From the NCBI GenBank assembly GCA_018609935.1, contig JAHENH010000091.1, forward strand, positions 1-8,712: 8,712 nt of DNA, given 5' to 3'. The notes beneath the pieces were generated by a model. The model was not told where the DNA came from. It ran no database searches and saw only the letters and a list, made by a program, of their open reading frames with translations. Positions 1 through 6,142 of the stretch are shown here, piece after piece; position 1 is the first letter of the stretch; every line of letters begins with the position of its first letter. The stretch comes from Halobacteriales archaeon. Its GTDB lineage: Archaea > Halobacteriota > Halobacteria > Halorutilales > JAHENH01. The translations under genes and the position numbers were made by a program.

Positions 1-105
1 CTGTTTTTTCTGTTTCTGTTTTTTCTGTTTCTGTTTTTTCTGTTTCTGTTTTTTCTGTTTCTGTTTTTTCTGTTTCTGTTTTTTCTGTTTCTGTTTTTTC
101 TGTTT
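1..105. repeat. Seven perfect tandem copies of a 15-bp unit inside rpsC
   Basis: The plus-strand unit ctgttttttctgttt is repeated seven times without a single mismatch and may continue beyond the left edge. Read on the minus strand in the S3 frame it encodes TEKTE (two Glu, one Lys, two Thr; net charge -1 per unit). Because 15 bp is a multiple of three, gain or loss of units would keep the frame. The absence of synonymous differences points to recent expansion by slippage, or to an assembly effect at the contig edge. Confidence 0.97.
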
Positions 106-733
106 CTTGTTTGTCTTTTATTTCTTGTAGTATATCTTCTGATTGGGTTATTTTAAAGTCGTCTGGAAGTTCTGCGTCTGGAGGTATTATGTTTACTTTT
201 ACACCTATTGACCCTAGGGGCATTACTCCTACTCCTTTTCCTTTATCTACTACTTCTTCTGCGGGTTCTCCACAATGTTTTGTGTATCCATCTCTGAATT
301 TTTCTATTCTAGCTCTAGCTCCTGTTATTTTTCCACTAAATCTTATCTCGGCTCCAAGTGCACCTGAGTTCATTATTCTACCTAGGATAGTTCTTCCTGC
401 ATCTCTGAAATGCCATCCTCTTTCTAGTGAATTCGCTAATTTATTTGCTACAACTTGAGCGTCTAGGTATGGTTCTTCTACTTCTTCTACGTCTACTCTT
501 AAGTCCTCTAACTCGAATCTTTTTTCTAGTGCTTCTTCTACTTCTCGAATTCTTTCTCCGCCTTTACCTATTACCATTCCAGGTTTTTCCGCTTTGAGTG
601 TTATCTCTGTACCCATTGGGGTTCTTGCCATCTCCATACCTCCATATCCTGCTCTTTCTAGTTCTTTTGCGAGAAATTCGTTTATTTCGGATCTTTTTGC
701 TCCTTCTTTAATAAATTCTTTTTCTGTTGCCAT
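1..733 (-). CDS. rpsC: Small-subunit ribosomal protein S3 (uS3), 3' end beyond the left edge
   Basis: This is 30S ribosomal protein S3, which sits at the mRNA entry of the small subunit. The first 244 residues are in the window. Residues 1-62 carry the type II KH domain, with its GxxG loop as G56-K57-G58-G59 in VIGKGGERI. The C-terminal domain follows, with the family motifs ERGWHFRDAGRTILGRIM, GARARIEKFRDGY and HCGEPAEEV, then a linker ending at about residue 210. From residue 211 the protein becomes a perfect TEKTE pentapeptide repeat that runs off the left edge, so the true length and stop are unknown. The ATG at 733 lies one base after the L22 stop, and an AGAGGA stretch 11 nt upstream could act as a Shine-Dalgarno. 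Haloarchaeal S3 is known to carry an acidic C-terminal extension. A repeat of this regularity is unusual. Confidence 0.97.
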   Translation of the reverse strand, partial: MATEKEFIKEGAKRSEINEFLAKELERAGYGGMEMARTPMGTEITLKAEKPGMVIGKGGERIREVEEALEKRFELEDLRVDVEEVEEPYLDAQVVANKLANSLERGWHFRDAGRTILGRIMNSGALGAEIRFSGKITGARARIEKFRDGYTKHCGEPAEEVVDKGKGVGVMPLGSIGVKVNIIPPDAELPDDFKITQSEDILQEIKDKQETEKTETEKTETEKTETEKTETEKTETEKTETEKT

Positions 734-734
734 T

Positions 735-1196
735 TTATTCTGTTTCCTCTTGTGTTATTTCTTTTAGGACTACTTCTATGTCTACAAGTGTTGAATTCCA
801 AGGGGTTGCTCTTCCAAATGCTCTGGGTTTTCTTCCTTCTACTTCTCCGACTTTATGTGCTGCTATGTGGTCTATTTTTAGTTCTCCTATTACTCCTTCG
901 TTTTTAGCATTTACTTCAGCGTTTTTAAGAACTTCTAATATTTTTGTTGAAGCTTTTTCTGGGTATCTTCCAGCGTCCCATCCGTCTAGTTCTGATCTAT
1001 GTCCTACATCTCGGTTATGTCGTTTGAATGGAACAGGTGTTTCTTTGTTTTTTACTTCCTCTAGGAATTTTTTTGCATCTTTAAGTGGCATTCCTTTTAT
1101 TTCTCGTGATATTTCTACAGCATGTTTTTTACTCATCCGTATTTCTCTTCCTCTTGCTTTACCTGCTGCGCCAGATGTATCTACAGAATAGCTCAT
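735..1196 (-). CDS. rplV: Large-subunit ribosomal protein L22 (uL22)
   Basis: This is 50S ribosomal protein L22 (153 residues, usual archaeal length), which binds 23S rRNA and lines the peptide exit tunnel. Archaeal signatures are visible: [12 protein letters not shown] at 30-41, PVPFKRHN at 54-61, and [13 protein letters not shown] at 71-83. The long beta-hairpin whose tip reaches into the tunnel lies at about 114-134 ([20 protein letters not shown]). The C-terminus ends in a short acidic tail. The start overlaps the S19 stop as ATGA, and the stop is followed one base later by the rpsC start, so the three genes are surely one transcript with coupled translation. Confidence 0.97.
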   Translation of the reverse strand: MSYSVDTSGAAGKARGREIRMSKKHAVEISREIKGMPLKDAKKFLEEVKNKETPVPFKRHNRDVGHRSELDGWDAGRYPEKASTKILEVLKNAEVNAKNEGVIGELKIDHIAAHKVGEVEGRKPRAFGRATPWNSTLVDIEVVLKEITQEETE

Positions 1197-1585
1197 TTAA
1201 GAGGTACGAATTTTGAGGAACGTGTTGCTCCTACACCAGCACGTCCATGTTCAACATCTTTACGTGTTCTTTTGAATTCACCAAGATAGTGTCCTATCAT
1301 TTTTGGCTTTATTTCTATAGGCTGGAACTCTTTACCATTATGTATATGAAATGTTTTTCCTACCATATTAGGTAGAATTGGCATATCTCTTAGATGTGTT
1401 CTTAGTTCTTCTTCACCTTCTTGGACACGTTGTAGAAGTTTTCTATGTTGTGTGGATAGCCCTCTTTCTAATGTTCTCCGTATTCTTGCCGGCATAATTT
1501 CTTTTAGTTCATCTACACCCATTTCTTGTAATTCTTCAAGCTCATATCCTCTATACTTAAATTCTCTACTAGGTGCCTCTGACAT
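1193..1585 (-). CDS. rpsS: Small-subunit ribosomal protein S19 (uS19)
   Basis: This is 30S ribosomal protein S19 (130 residues), located in the head of the small subunit and contacting 16S rRNA and S13. The archaeal N-terminal extension (1-60, with the helix [14 protein letters not shown]) is followed by the conserved core: [11 protein letters not shown] at 62-72, [12 protein letters not shown] at 77-88, [13 protein letters not shown] at 96-108 and the C-terminal [12 protein letters not shown] at 119-130. This closely resembles haloarchaeal S19. It is the first gene of the ribosomal-protein run here. L2, which normally precedes it, is absent, and RNase R lies upstream on the same strand. There is no clear Shine-Dalgarno before the ATG. 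Its own promoter must therefore lie in the AT-rich 110-bp spacer, or it is read through from RNase R. Confidence 0.97.
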   Translation of the reverse strand: MSEAPSREFKYRGYELEELQEMGVDELKEIMPARIRRTLERGLSTQHRKLLQRVQEGEEELRTHLRDMPILPNMVGKTFHIHNGKEFQPIEIKPKMIGHYLGEFKRTRKDVEHGRAGVGATRSSKFVPLK

Positions 1586-1695
1586 ATTTATTAATGAAAA
1601 GTGGTAAAGGAAAAACCTAACTCTTACTATTTATGTTTAATATGTTAATATAAACAATATTTTTATTTTATAAATATATACTTATTTTTTATATT
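1586..1695 (-). promoter_or_regulatory. AT-rich spacer with candidate TATA box for the S19-L22-S3 transcript
   Basis: This 110-bp spacer between the RNase R stop and the S19 start is almost pure A/T in its right half. On the minus strand a TTTATATTA element (plus positions 1646-1654) would place transcription start near 1622-1626 and give a leader of about 40 nt. A second candidate, TTTATAAAAT, lies about 20 bp further upstream. The minus strand also has a short T5 run (plus 1611-1615). That is too weak to call a terminator for RNase R, so read-through cannot be excluded. Confidence 0.4.
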
Positions 1696-2943
1696 TCATT
1701 TATCTATTTTATATTCTTCAACTTCATGTGTATCAAGACCTATTTCCTCGAGGTATTTTTTATATTCACGCTCCGCTCTTTCAGCATTTAATTGTTTTTC
1801 GGTTGCTTTATCAGCAAGTTCTAATAGATCTTTAGGTACTTTATTTTCATGTACAATTTTATGGTTGATTAAATCTGCTATACGTCTTATAGGTGAAGTA
1901 AAATGTCCGTATATCTCAAAGTTTAGCGCGTAGTGCCCTCCAAATGGATCGTTCATGTAGCGGGCTCTTGGCATTACCTTTAATACTGATCTTTGTATCT
2001 TTCTAAGCTTTTCTTCATTAGCGTTGTTTATTGCATTATTTACAGCTTTTCTAGGTTCATTCCACTCGGAGGCTGGAATTGATATTCCTTCTATTTCATT
2101 TATTTCTTGTAGTGCTTCTGACCATTGCTCCTCTGTTGGTTGTGGATGAACTCTATACATAGCTTCCACACCTCTATTCCACATTAGTTCATGGGTTACT
2201 GCTTTATTTGCTTTTAACATACATTCTTCAACTAAAGTATGTGCTTTTTTTCTTTCAGGATTTAAAACCAATGATCCATCTTCAATCCTAGTTTCTCTCA
2301 TTTTTTTTGCAAGATTGTAGGCTTCTTCTATTTTCTCTATAATTTTTTGATCTATTTTATCTAGCTTTTCTGTTTTTCCCTCTTCTATAACAGATTCTGC
2401 CTCAGAATAAGTTAATCTTTCATTACTTTGTATTATGCTTTTAAATATTTCTATAGAATTAAATGAAAGATCTTTGTTAATCTCCATTTTAACCGTATGT
2501 GCTAGCCTATTTTCCTTGGGAACTAAAGAACAGACAGTTTCAGATATTGTAGTTGGTAGCATATGTATTGTATGTCCAGGGAAATATACTGATGTTGCAC
2601 GTTGTTTGGCTTCTTCATATAGATTTGTATCCGAAGAGACATAGTGGGAGACATCCGCTATATGGACCCATAATGACCAACTATTTTCTTTTATCTCTAA
2701 TGAAATTGCATCATCGAAATCTTGAGCTCTTTTGGGATCTACAGTAAATGTGGTAAGGTCTATTAAATTTTTTCTTTCATCTTTGTTCTCTTCTTTTTTT
2801 ATATCATTTTTAAATTCTTTTTCTATTCTTTTCACTTCTTCAATGCATTCATCAGGAAATTCAGTTTTTATATTATATTTGTCTGTTATTTCATCTATTT
2901 TTTCTTCCAGCTTTTTTCTTGTATCTTCTTTTATCTCTGTCAT
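1696..2943 (-). CDS. rnr: RNB-domain 3'-5' exoribonuclease, haloarchaeal-type RNase R
   Basis: This hydrolytic RNase II/R-family exoribonuclease degrades RNA processively from the 3' end to nucleoside monophosphates. Its 415 residues are essentially the RNB catalytic domain; the two cold-shock domains and the S1 domain of bacterial RNase R (about 800 residues) are missing. The catalytic acidic set is intact: D69-P-K-R-A-Q-D75-F-D77-D78 has the same spacing as Asp201/207/209/210 of E. coli RNase II. WVHIADVSHYV (92-102), RATSVYFPGHTIHMLP (115-130), EECMLKANKAV (239-249) and HFTSPIRRIADL (347-358), with the catalytic Arg, are all present. The N-terminal 55 residues are charged and helical. Haloarchaea use such a short RNase R, reported as essential in Haloferax volcanii, which lacks the exosome. 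A similar role is likely here. The start has no Shine-Dalgarno. Confidence 0.94.
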   Translation of the reverse strand: MTEIKEDTRKKLEEKIDEITDKYNIKTEFPDECIEEVKRIEKEFKNDIKKEENKDERKNLIDLTTFTVDPKRAQDFDDAISLEIKENSWSLWVHIADVSHYVSSDTNLYEEAKQRATSVYFPGHTIHMLPTTISETVCSLVPKENRLAHTVKMEINKDLSFNSIEIFKSIIQSNERLTYSEAESVIEEGKTEKLDKIDQKIIEKIEEAYNLAKKMRETRIEDGSLVLNPERKKAHTLVEECMLKANKAVTHELMWNRGVEAMYRVHPQPTEEQWSEALQEINEIEGISIPASEWNEPRKAVNNAINNANEEKLRKIQRSVLKVMPRARYMNDPFGGHYALNFEIYGHFTSPIRRIADLINHKIVHENKVPKDLLELADKATEKQLNAERAEREYKKYLEEIGLDTHEVEEYKIDK

Positions 2944-2976
2944 TTTTACTTATTTCTAAATATTAAACAATTAAGA

Positions 2977-2984
2977 CTTAAATC
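2977..2984 (-). promoter_or_regulatory. Candidate TATA box for RNase R
   Basis: On the minus strand the sequence GATTTAAG is centred about 37 bp before the RNase R ATG at 2943. An initiation point 25-27 bp downstream would leave a leader of about 10 nt. It shares the TTTAAG/CTTAAA core seen ahead of several other genes in this window. Confidence 0.4.
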
Positions 2985-3058
2985 TATTATAGAAAATACA
3001 AGGTAAAAATCTACGGCTTTGGATGTTGGATATTAAATAATAGGTTTTTTTGGATGCC

Positions 3059-3066
3059 CTTAAATA
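3059..3066 (+). promoter_or_regulatory. Candidate TATA box for the glycosyltransferase
   Basis: CTTAAATA is centred about 24 bp before the ATG at 3086, the distance expected if the transcript begins at or next to the start codon (leaderless, as in most haloarchaeal genes). No Shine-Dalgarno lies in front of this ATG. The box sits in the 142-bp divergent spacer shared with RNase R. Confidence 0.45.
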
Positions 3067-3085
3067 AAATTTATAGAGTAGCCTA

Positions 3086-4093
3086 ATGAAAGTCTGTATA
3101 TATGTAGAATTTGAATCTAAAGTAGGTAAGAGTGGTATAGGAGTATCTGCGAAACAGCAACGTAAAGCTCTTTCGGATATAGGAGTAGATGTTGTGGATA
3201 ATCCTATGGATGCAGACGTTTTGGATATTAATACAGTAGGCCCTAAAAGTTTTTATTATATGAAAAAAGCTAAGAAAAAAAATAAAACTGTTATTGTTCA
3301 TGCTCATACTACTTCTGAGGACTTTCGAGAATCATTTATAGGGAGTAATTATGTTTCTCCATTAATACGAGTATATCTAAAAAATTTTTATAATAGAGCT
3401 GATGGAGTAATAGTACCAAGTCAATATACTAAAAGGATATTAAAAAACTATGATATTTCATCTTCTATTTGTGTTGTTTCCAATGGTGTTGATTTTAAAA
3501 AACTTGAAGGCTATAAAGAGTTAAGAAATAAATATAGAGAAAGATACGATCTAGATAATTTGGTTGTATTTTCTGTTGGACATGTCTTTGAACGTAAGGG
3601 ATTAACTACTTTTTGTAGACTTGCTAAAGAATTTCCAGAAATGGATTTTGTTTGGTTTGGGCCTATAAATCGTTTTGCCTCATTAAAAACTCGGAAATGG
3701 ATTAAGAATCCTCCAGATAATGTTTCATTTACTGGATATATTGAAGATATACGGGGAGGTTTTGGTGCAGGAGACATATTTTTGTTCCCAACTAAAGAAG
3801 AAAATCAAGGTATAGCAGTATTAGAAGCTATGGCATGTAAAAAAGGGATAATAGTAAGTGATCTACCTGTGTTTGAAGAATTTTTAGATCATCAAAAAAA
3901 CTGTTTAAAAGCATCTATATTTGACGAATATAAACAATCTCTTAAGGAAATGAAGAATGATAAAAAAAGAAAAGAATTTGGAAAAAAAGCAAATGAAGAA
4001 GCAAAAAAACATTCATTAACAAAAATAGGAAAAAAATTACTTGAAATATACCAAGATATATCCAATGGTAAATCTAAAACTATTTCTAAATAG
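3086..4093 (+). CDS. GT4-family glycosyltransferase, probable membrane glycolipid synthase
   Basis: This is a retaining GT-B glycosyltransferase (335 residues). The N-terminal acceptor-side half shows SGIGVSAKQQRKAL (16-29), DINTVGPKS (47-55), VIVHAHTTSEDFRESFIGSN (69-88) and the inter-domain strand VIVPSQYTKRIL (108-119). The C-terminal nucleotide-sugar half shows SNGVD (132-136), SVGHVFERKGL (163-173, R170/K171 for the donor diphosphate), FTGYI (215-219) and the EX7E pair E239/E247 in EENQGIAVLE. The wording SKSGIG, INTYGPKS and HAHSTEEDFRNSFIGSN is that of the bacterial alpha-glucosyl- and galactosylglucosyl-diacylglycerol synthases, as I recall them. I therefore infer peripheral attachment to the inner membrane face and addition of a hexose to an archaeol-based lipid. 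Donor and acceptor cannot be read from sequence. There is no signal peptide or membrane segment, and the lysine-rich C-terminus could contact anionic lipid. The gene stands alone. Confidence 0.88.
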   Translation: MKVCIYVEFESKVGKSGIGVSAKQQRKALSDIGVDVVDNPMDADVLDINTVGPKSFYYMKKAKKKNKTVIVHAHTTSEDFRESFIGSNYVSPLIRVYLKNFYNRADGVIVPSQYTKRILKNYDISSSICVVSNGVDFKKLEGYKELRNKYRERYDLDNLVVFSVGHVFERKGLTTFCRLAKEFPEMDFVWFGPINRFASLKTRKWIKNPPDNVSFTGYIEDIRGGFGAGDIFLFPTKEENQGIAVLEAMACKKGIIVSDLPVFEEFLDHQKNCLKASIFDEYKQSLKEMKNDKKRKEFGKKANEEAKKHSLTKIGKKLLEIYQDISNGKSKTISK

Positions 4094-4166
4094 AAAACCA
4101 AATTAGATGAAATCTTTTAACTTTTGACCTTTACAGGTTAACCTCTCTTCCTCTTGGAGTATTTCA

Positions 4167-4182
4167 GTCTACTTTAGTAGAC
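4167..4182. repeat. Perfect 6-bp hairpin, GTCTAC-TTTA-GTAGAC
   Basis: The arms GTCTAC and GTAGAC are exact reverse complements around a 4-nt loop. TCTT (4152-4155) and AAGA (4183-4186) can add a flanking stem around it. No T-run follows, so it is not a classical terminator. It may be part of a small structured RNA or a protein-binding site. Confidence 0.6.
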
Positions 4183-4224
4183 AAGAAGTGTGATAGTGAG
4201 TGGATACATCTGTCTTAGTATGTA

Positions 4225-4232
4225 CTTAAAAG
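4225..4232 (+). promoter_or_regulatory. Candidate TATA box before the small frame and the J-domain gene
   Basis: CTTAAAAG is centred about 29 bp before the ATG at 4258. Transcription would begin near 4252-4258 and run into the small frame and the J-domain gene. No other box is obvious between 4094 and 4453. Confidence 0.4.
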
Positions 4233-4276
4233 TTTTAGTATAGGTATAATCTATATTATGTATAGTAAGGTAGAAG

Positions 4277-4477
4277 TTGATAGCTATCTGGGATGACCAA
4301 AATTTATCTAAGTTTGTTCAGGACAAACTGGACGAAATAATAGTAGGAAAGAAAACTATGAAACAGACTGCTAAACATACTTTTCTAGCTAAGATACTCG
4401 CCGATGAATTCATCAGTAAGAAGCATTACTATAAAATAAATAAAGAAATTGAATGTTTCTTGTATTATTCTTTTTAG
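4277..4477 (+). CDS. Unrecognised small protein, 66 codons from a TTG; start uncertain or gene damaged
   Basis: I do not recognise this protein. The frame encodes a mixed-charge, helix-prone peptide, with [21 protein letters not shown] at about 6-26, then [17 protein letters not shown] and a hydrophobic end ECFLYYSF. It has no metal motif or membrane segment. The only upstream start in frame is TTG at 4277; an in-frame TAG lies at 4271. The ATG at 4258, well placed after the TATA-like box, is in another frame and stops after 12 codons (TGA at 4294), so a one-base shift near 4290 would join it to this frame. The frame overlaps the start of the J-domain gene by 25 bp. It could be a real gene with a non-ATG start, a freshly frameshifted gene, or a chance frame. 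Confidence 0.35.
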   Translation: MIAIWDDQNLSKFVQDKLDEIIVGKKTMKQTAKHTFLAKILADEFISKKHYYKINKEIECFLYYSF

Positions 4478-5025
4478 TTATATTAATAATCTTCAGCTTA
4501 CTAATTCCTGCATTTGTTTTATTTAATATAGTTGGTGCTAGGGGAGAACGTAAAGGGAAAACTACTGATGATCTACTTAATAGGAGTTTAACTAGAATTG
4601 AAAAATTTTTGAAAGTTAATGGAATTGACCATCAAAAAAATAAGAAATTTAATATAAATGGAACAGAACTATCGGTATCTTTCTATATTCCTAATAGAAA
4701 TGCATCAATAATATTAGATGATAGATATAAAGAACATTTGATATCTAAATTAGATATATCATCTATTGTTATAGATATACATGACCCTAGAGAAAAACAA
4801 ATTGAAAGACTTTCTAAGTTTTTTGGTATTAAAAACCAATTAAAATCTATAGAAGTACCTGAAGACTATAGAGAAATTTTAGGTGTTGAAGGAGAAGTTT
4901 CTAAAAAAGAAATAAAAAAAGCATATCGAGAGAAAGTAAAAGAAACACATCCAGATCTAGAAGGTTCTAAAGAAGAATTTATGGAAGTTAAAAACGCTTA
5001 TGAAGTGTTAATGAATAAGAACTGA
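4453..5025 (+). CDS. Membrane-anchored J-domain protein with nuclease-fold-like middle domain
   Basis: A three-part protein of 190 residues. Residues 1-27 form one hydrophobic transmembrane helix, followed by basic residues (ARGERKGK), which suggests a cytoplasmic C-terminus. Residues 40-115 read as helix, strand, a strand pair ([18 protein letters not shown], 73-90), helix and strand (SSIVIDIHD), resembling the core of PD-(D/E)xK nucleases but without the expected acidic and lysine residues. Residues 136-188 form a J domain with the invariant HPD motif at 166-168, between YREKVKET and [11 protein letters not shown]. The J domain should stimulate DnaK/Hsp70 ATPase at the membrane. From memory, haloarchaea have membrane J proteins of this layout, with the middle phrase VAFYLP. 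An in-frame TGA directly precedes the ATG, which fixes the start as not earlier. It is probably co-transcribed with whatever precedes it. Confidence 0.85.
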   Translation: MFLVLFFLVILIIFSLLIPAFVLFNIVGARGERKGKTTDDLLNRSLTRIEKFLKVNGIDHQKNKKFNINGTELSVSFYIPNRNASIILDDRYKEHLISKLDISSIVIDIHDPREKQIERLSKFFGIKNQLKSIEVPEDYREILGVEGEVSKKEIKKAYREKVKETHPDLEGSKEEFMEVKNAYEVLMNKN

Positions 5026-5040
5026 CAAAAAACAAATATA

Positions 5041-5060
5041 TTTTTTTAAATAAATTTTTT
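5041..5060 (+). terminator. Two T-tracts after the J-domain gene
   Basis: Runs of seven T (5041-5047) and six T (5055-5060) begin 15 bp after the stop codon. Archaeal RNA polymerase terminates on oligo-T without needing a hairpin, so this is a plausible terminator. Confidence 0.55.
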
Positions 5061-5093
5061 GAAACTTACCGTATTGGACATACATGTAGAAGA

Positions 5094-5115
5094 TTTTAAG
5101 AATACCTTCTTAAAA
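5094..5115. repeat. Perfect 9-bp inverted repeat upstream of mptA
   Basis: TTTTAAGAA and TTCTTAAAA flank the 4-nt spacer TACC. The site lies about 56-77 bp before the mptA ATG. Each arm contains a TATA-like TTAAAA core, so the site could be an operator over the promoter or a pair of opposed promoter elements. As RNA it would be a weak, A/U-rich stem. Confidence 0.7.
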
Positions 5116-5116
5116 G
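5109..5116 (+). promoter_or_regulatory. Candidate TATA box for mptA
   Basis: CTTAAAAG overlaps the right arm of the inverted repeat at 5094-5115 and is identical to the 8-bp box before the small frame at 4225. Initiation about 25-27 bp downstream would leave a leader of about 30 nt before the ATG at 5171. An alternative weak box, TTGAATAA (about 5137-5144), would make the transcript leaderless. Confidence 0.35.
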
Positions 5117-5170
5117 CAACACGCTATTATTCTTGTTTGAATAAGACTGTAGTAAGAGACTAACTAAAAA

Positions 5171-6097
5171 ATGAAGACTTCTGATCTACCTGATGTTCAA
5201 GCCGAAAAGCCAGAGGTTCAAATTGGACTTAATAAGGTTGGTATAGATGGTGTTAAAAAACTTGTAGAAGTTGAAGGAAAGAATCGTCCTATAGTTTTGG
5301 TAGGTGAATTTAGCGCATTTGTGGATTTACCAGCTGAGCGTAAAGGAGTTGATATGAGCCGTAATATAGAAGCTACAAATGAAGTATTGGATGAGATGAC
5401 GAAAAACAAAGTTGAAAGTATAGAGAAATTATGTAGACGGATATCGGAGGAACTGCTGGAGAGACATTCATATACTACGAGGACTGAGGTAAAAATGGAG
5501 GCAGATTATGTATATAAAGAGAAAACTCCTGAGAGTAATAAAGACACTCAGGGTAGTGCGAAAGTCTATGCGGGTGGAGTTGCGGGTAGTCAATCAAAAG
5601 AACATATAGGAGTTGAAGTAACAGGTGCTACCGCGTGTCCATGTTCTCAGGGAATGATGAGGGAAGAAGCTAGACAGAAACTGGATGAGCTAGGTGTTAA
5701 TGAAGAATTGATACATGAGTTTTTAGAAGAAGCCCCTCAACCTGCACATAGTCAGAGATCCAACTCATTTATATCAATTAAAACAGAAAAAGCCTCTGTA
5801 GATATAGAGGATCTAATTGAAATAGCTCGTTCATCAATGAGTTCAAAAATATATAATCTAGCTAAAAGAGAAGATGAACATTTTATGACTAAAGAAATGC
5901 ACAAAAATCCAAAATTTGTAGAAGATTCTGTGAGAGATATGGCTAAAATAGCTGTAGAAAAATTAGATATCCCTGATGACGCACTAGTTACTCTAAAACA
6001 AAGAAATGAGGAAAGTATACATCAACATGATGTTTATTCAGAAGTAGTAGAAGAATTCGGCCAAATACGTAATATGGTATCTAAAAGTAATATTTAA
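5171..6097 (+). CDS. mptA: GTP cyclohydrolase MptA (archaeal type, FolE2/GCYH-IB superfamily)
   Basis: MptA opens the GTP ring at the head of archaeal pterin synthesis. M. jannaschii MptA is Fe(II)-dependent and makes 7,8-dihydroneopterin 2',3'-cyclic phosphate. In Haloferax the enzyme supplies folate and the archaeosine tRNA modification. The 308 residues match the usual length of about 310. Conserved blocks are EFSAFVDLPAERKGVDMSRN (46-65), EVTGATACPCSQ (149-160) with the metal-ligand candidate C156, PAHSQRS (191-197) with H193, DLIEIARSSMSSKIYNLAKR (214-233), MHKNPKFVEDSVRDM (243-257) and NEESIHQHDVY (279-289). The cytosolic protein is complete. No Shine-Dalgarno precedes the ATG. No other pterin or queuosine-type gene lies nearby. 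Confidence 0.95.
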   Translation: MKTSDLPDVQAEKPEVQIGLNKVGIDGVKKLVEVEGKNRPIVLVGEFSAFVDLPAERKGVDMSRNIEATNEVLDEMTKNKVESIEKLCRRISEELLERHSYTTRTEVKMEADYVYKEKTPESNKDTQGSAKVYAGGVAGSQSKEHIGVEVTGATACPCSQGMMREEARQKLDELGVNEELIHEFLEEAPQPAHSQRSNSFISIKTEKASVDIEDLIEIARSSMSSKIYNLAKREDEHFMTKEMHKNPKFVEDSVRDMAKIAVEKLDIPDDALVTLKQRNEESIHQHDVYSEVVEEFGQIRNMVSKSNI

Positions 6098-6142
6098 AAG
6101 TCTAATATAGCTTGTTCATCTTTAATCAACATGGTATTAGTC

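Larger units (their letters stand above)
4094..4276 (+). other. Intergenic region with clustered inverted repeats
   Basis: I see no convincing gene in this 183-bp stretch on either strand; the longest frames are a few codons. It starts with T-rich runs (4114-4133) that may end the glycosyltransferase transcript. It contains a perfect 10-bp palindrome AGGTTAACCT (4135-4144), a perfect hairpin with 6-bp arms and a TTTA loop (4167-4182), and TACAT/ATGTA arms (4205-4209 and 4219-4223) just before a TATA-like box. It lacks tRNA, SRP RNA and RNase P signatures and clear C/D boxes. Confidence 0.5.

Noticed and set aside
1..105. CRISPR array or telomere/satellite-like noncoding repeat
   Set aside because: The units are 15 bp, directly adjacent with no spacers, and lie in frame within the S3 C-terminus.
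111..458. Open frame on the plus strand opposite rpsC
   Set aside because: It is antisense to a certain ribosomal protein gene, is Ser/Pro/Thr-rich as expected of a reverse-strand shadow, and shows no domain.
727..1191. 154-codon plus-strand open frame opposite rplV
   Set aside because: It covers L22 almost exactly on the other strand. L22 is unmistakable and the antisense product has no recognisable features.
1611..1615. Terminator of RNase R before S19
   Set aside because: Only five T residues on the minus strand, without support; too weak to separate the two transcripts.
2435..2959. Several plus-strand frames opposite RNase R
   Set aside because: They are low-complexity Phe/Ser-rich shadows of the Lys/Glu-rich RNase R coding strand.
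3083..4101. Minus-strand frames opposite the glycosyltransferase
   Set aside because: They are Phe/Ser/Tyr-rich shadows without motifs, and the plus-strand gene is complete and convincing.
4110..4260. tRNA, SRP RNA, RNase P RNA or C/D-box guide RNA in the gene-free stretch
   Set aside because: There is no T-arm GTTCRA motif, no SRP or RNase P core, and the nearest box C (GTGATAG) has mismatches with no box D partner.
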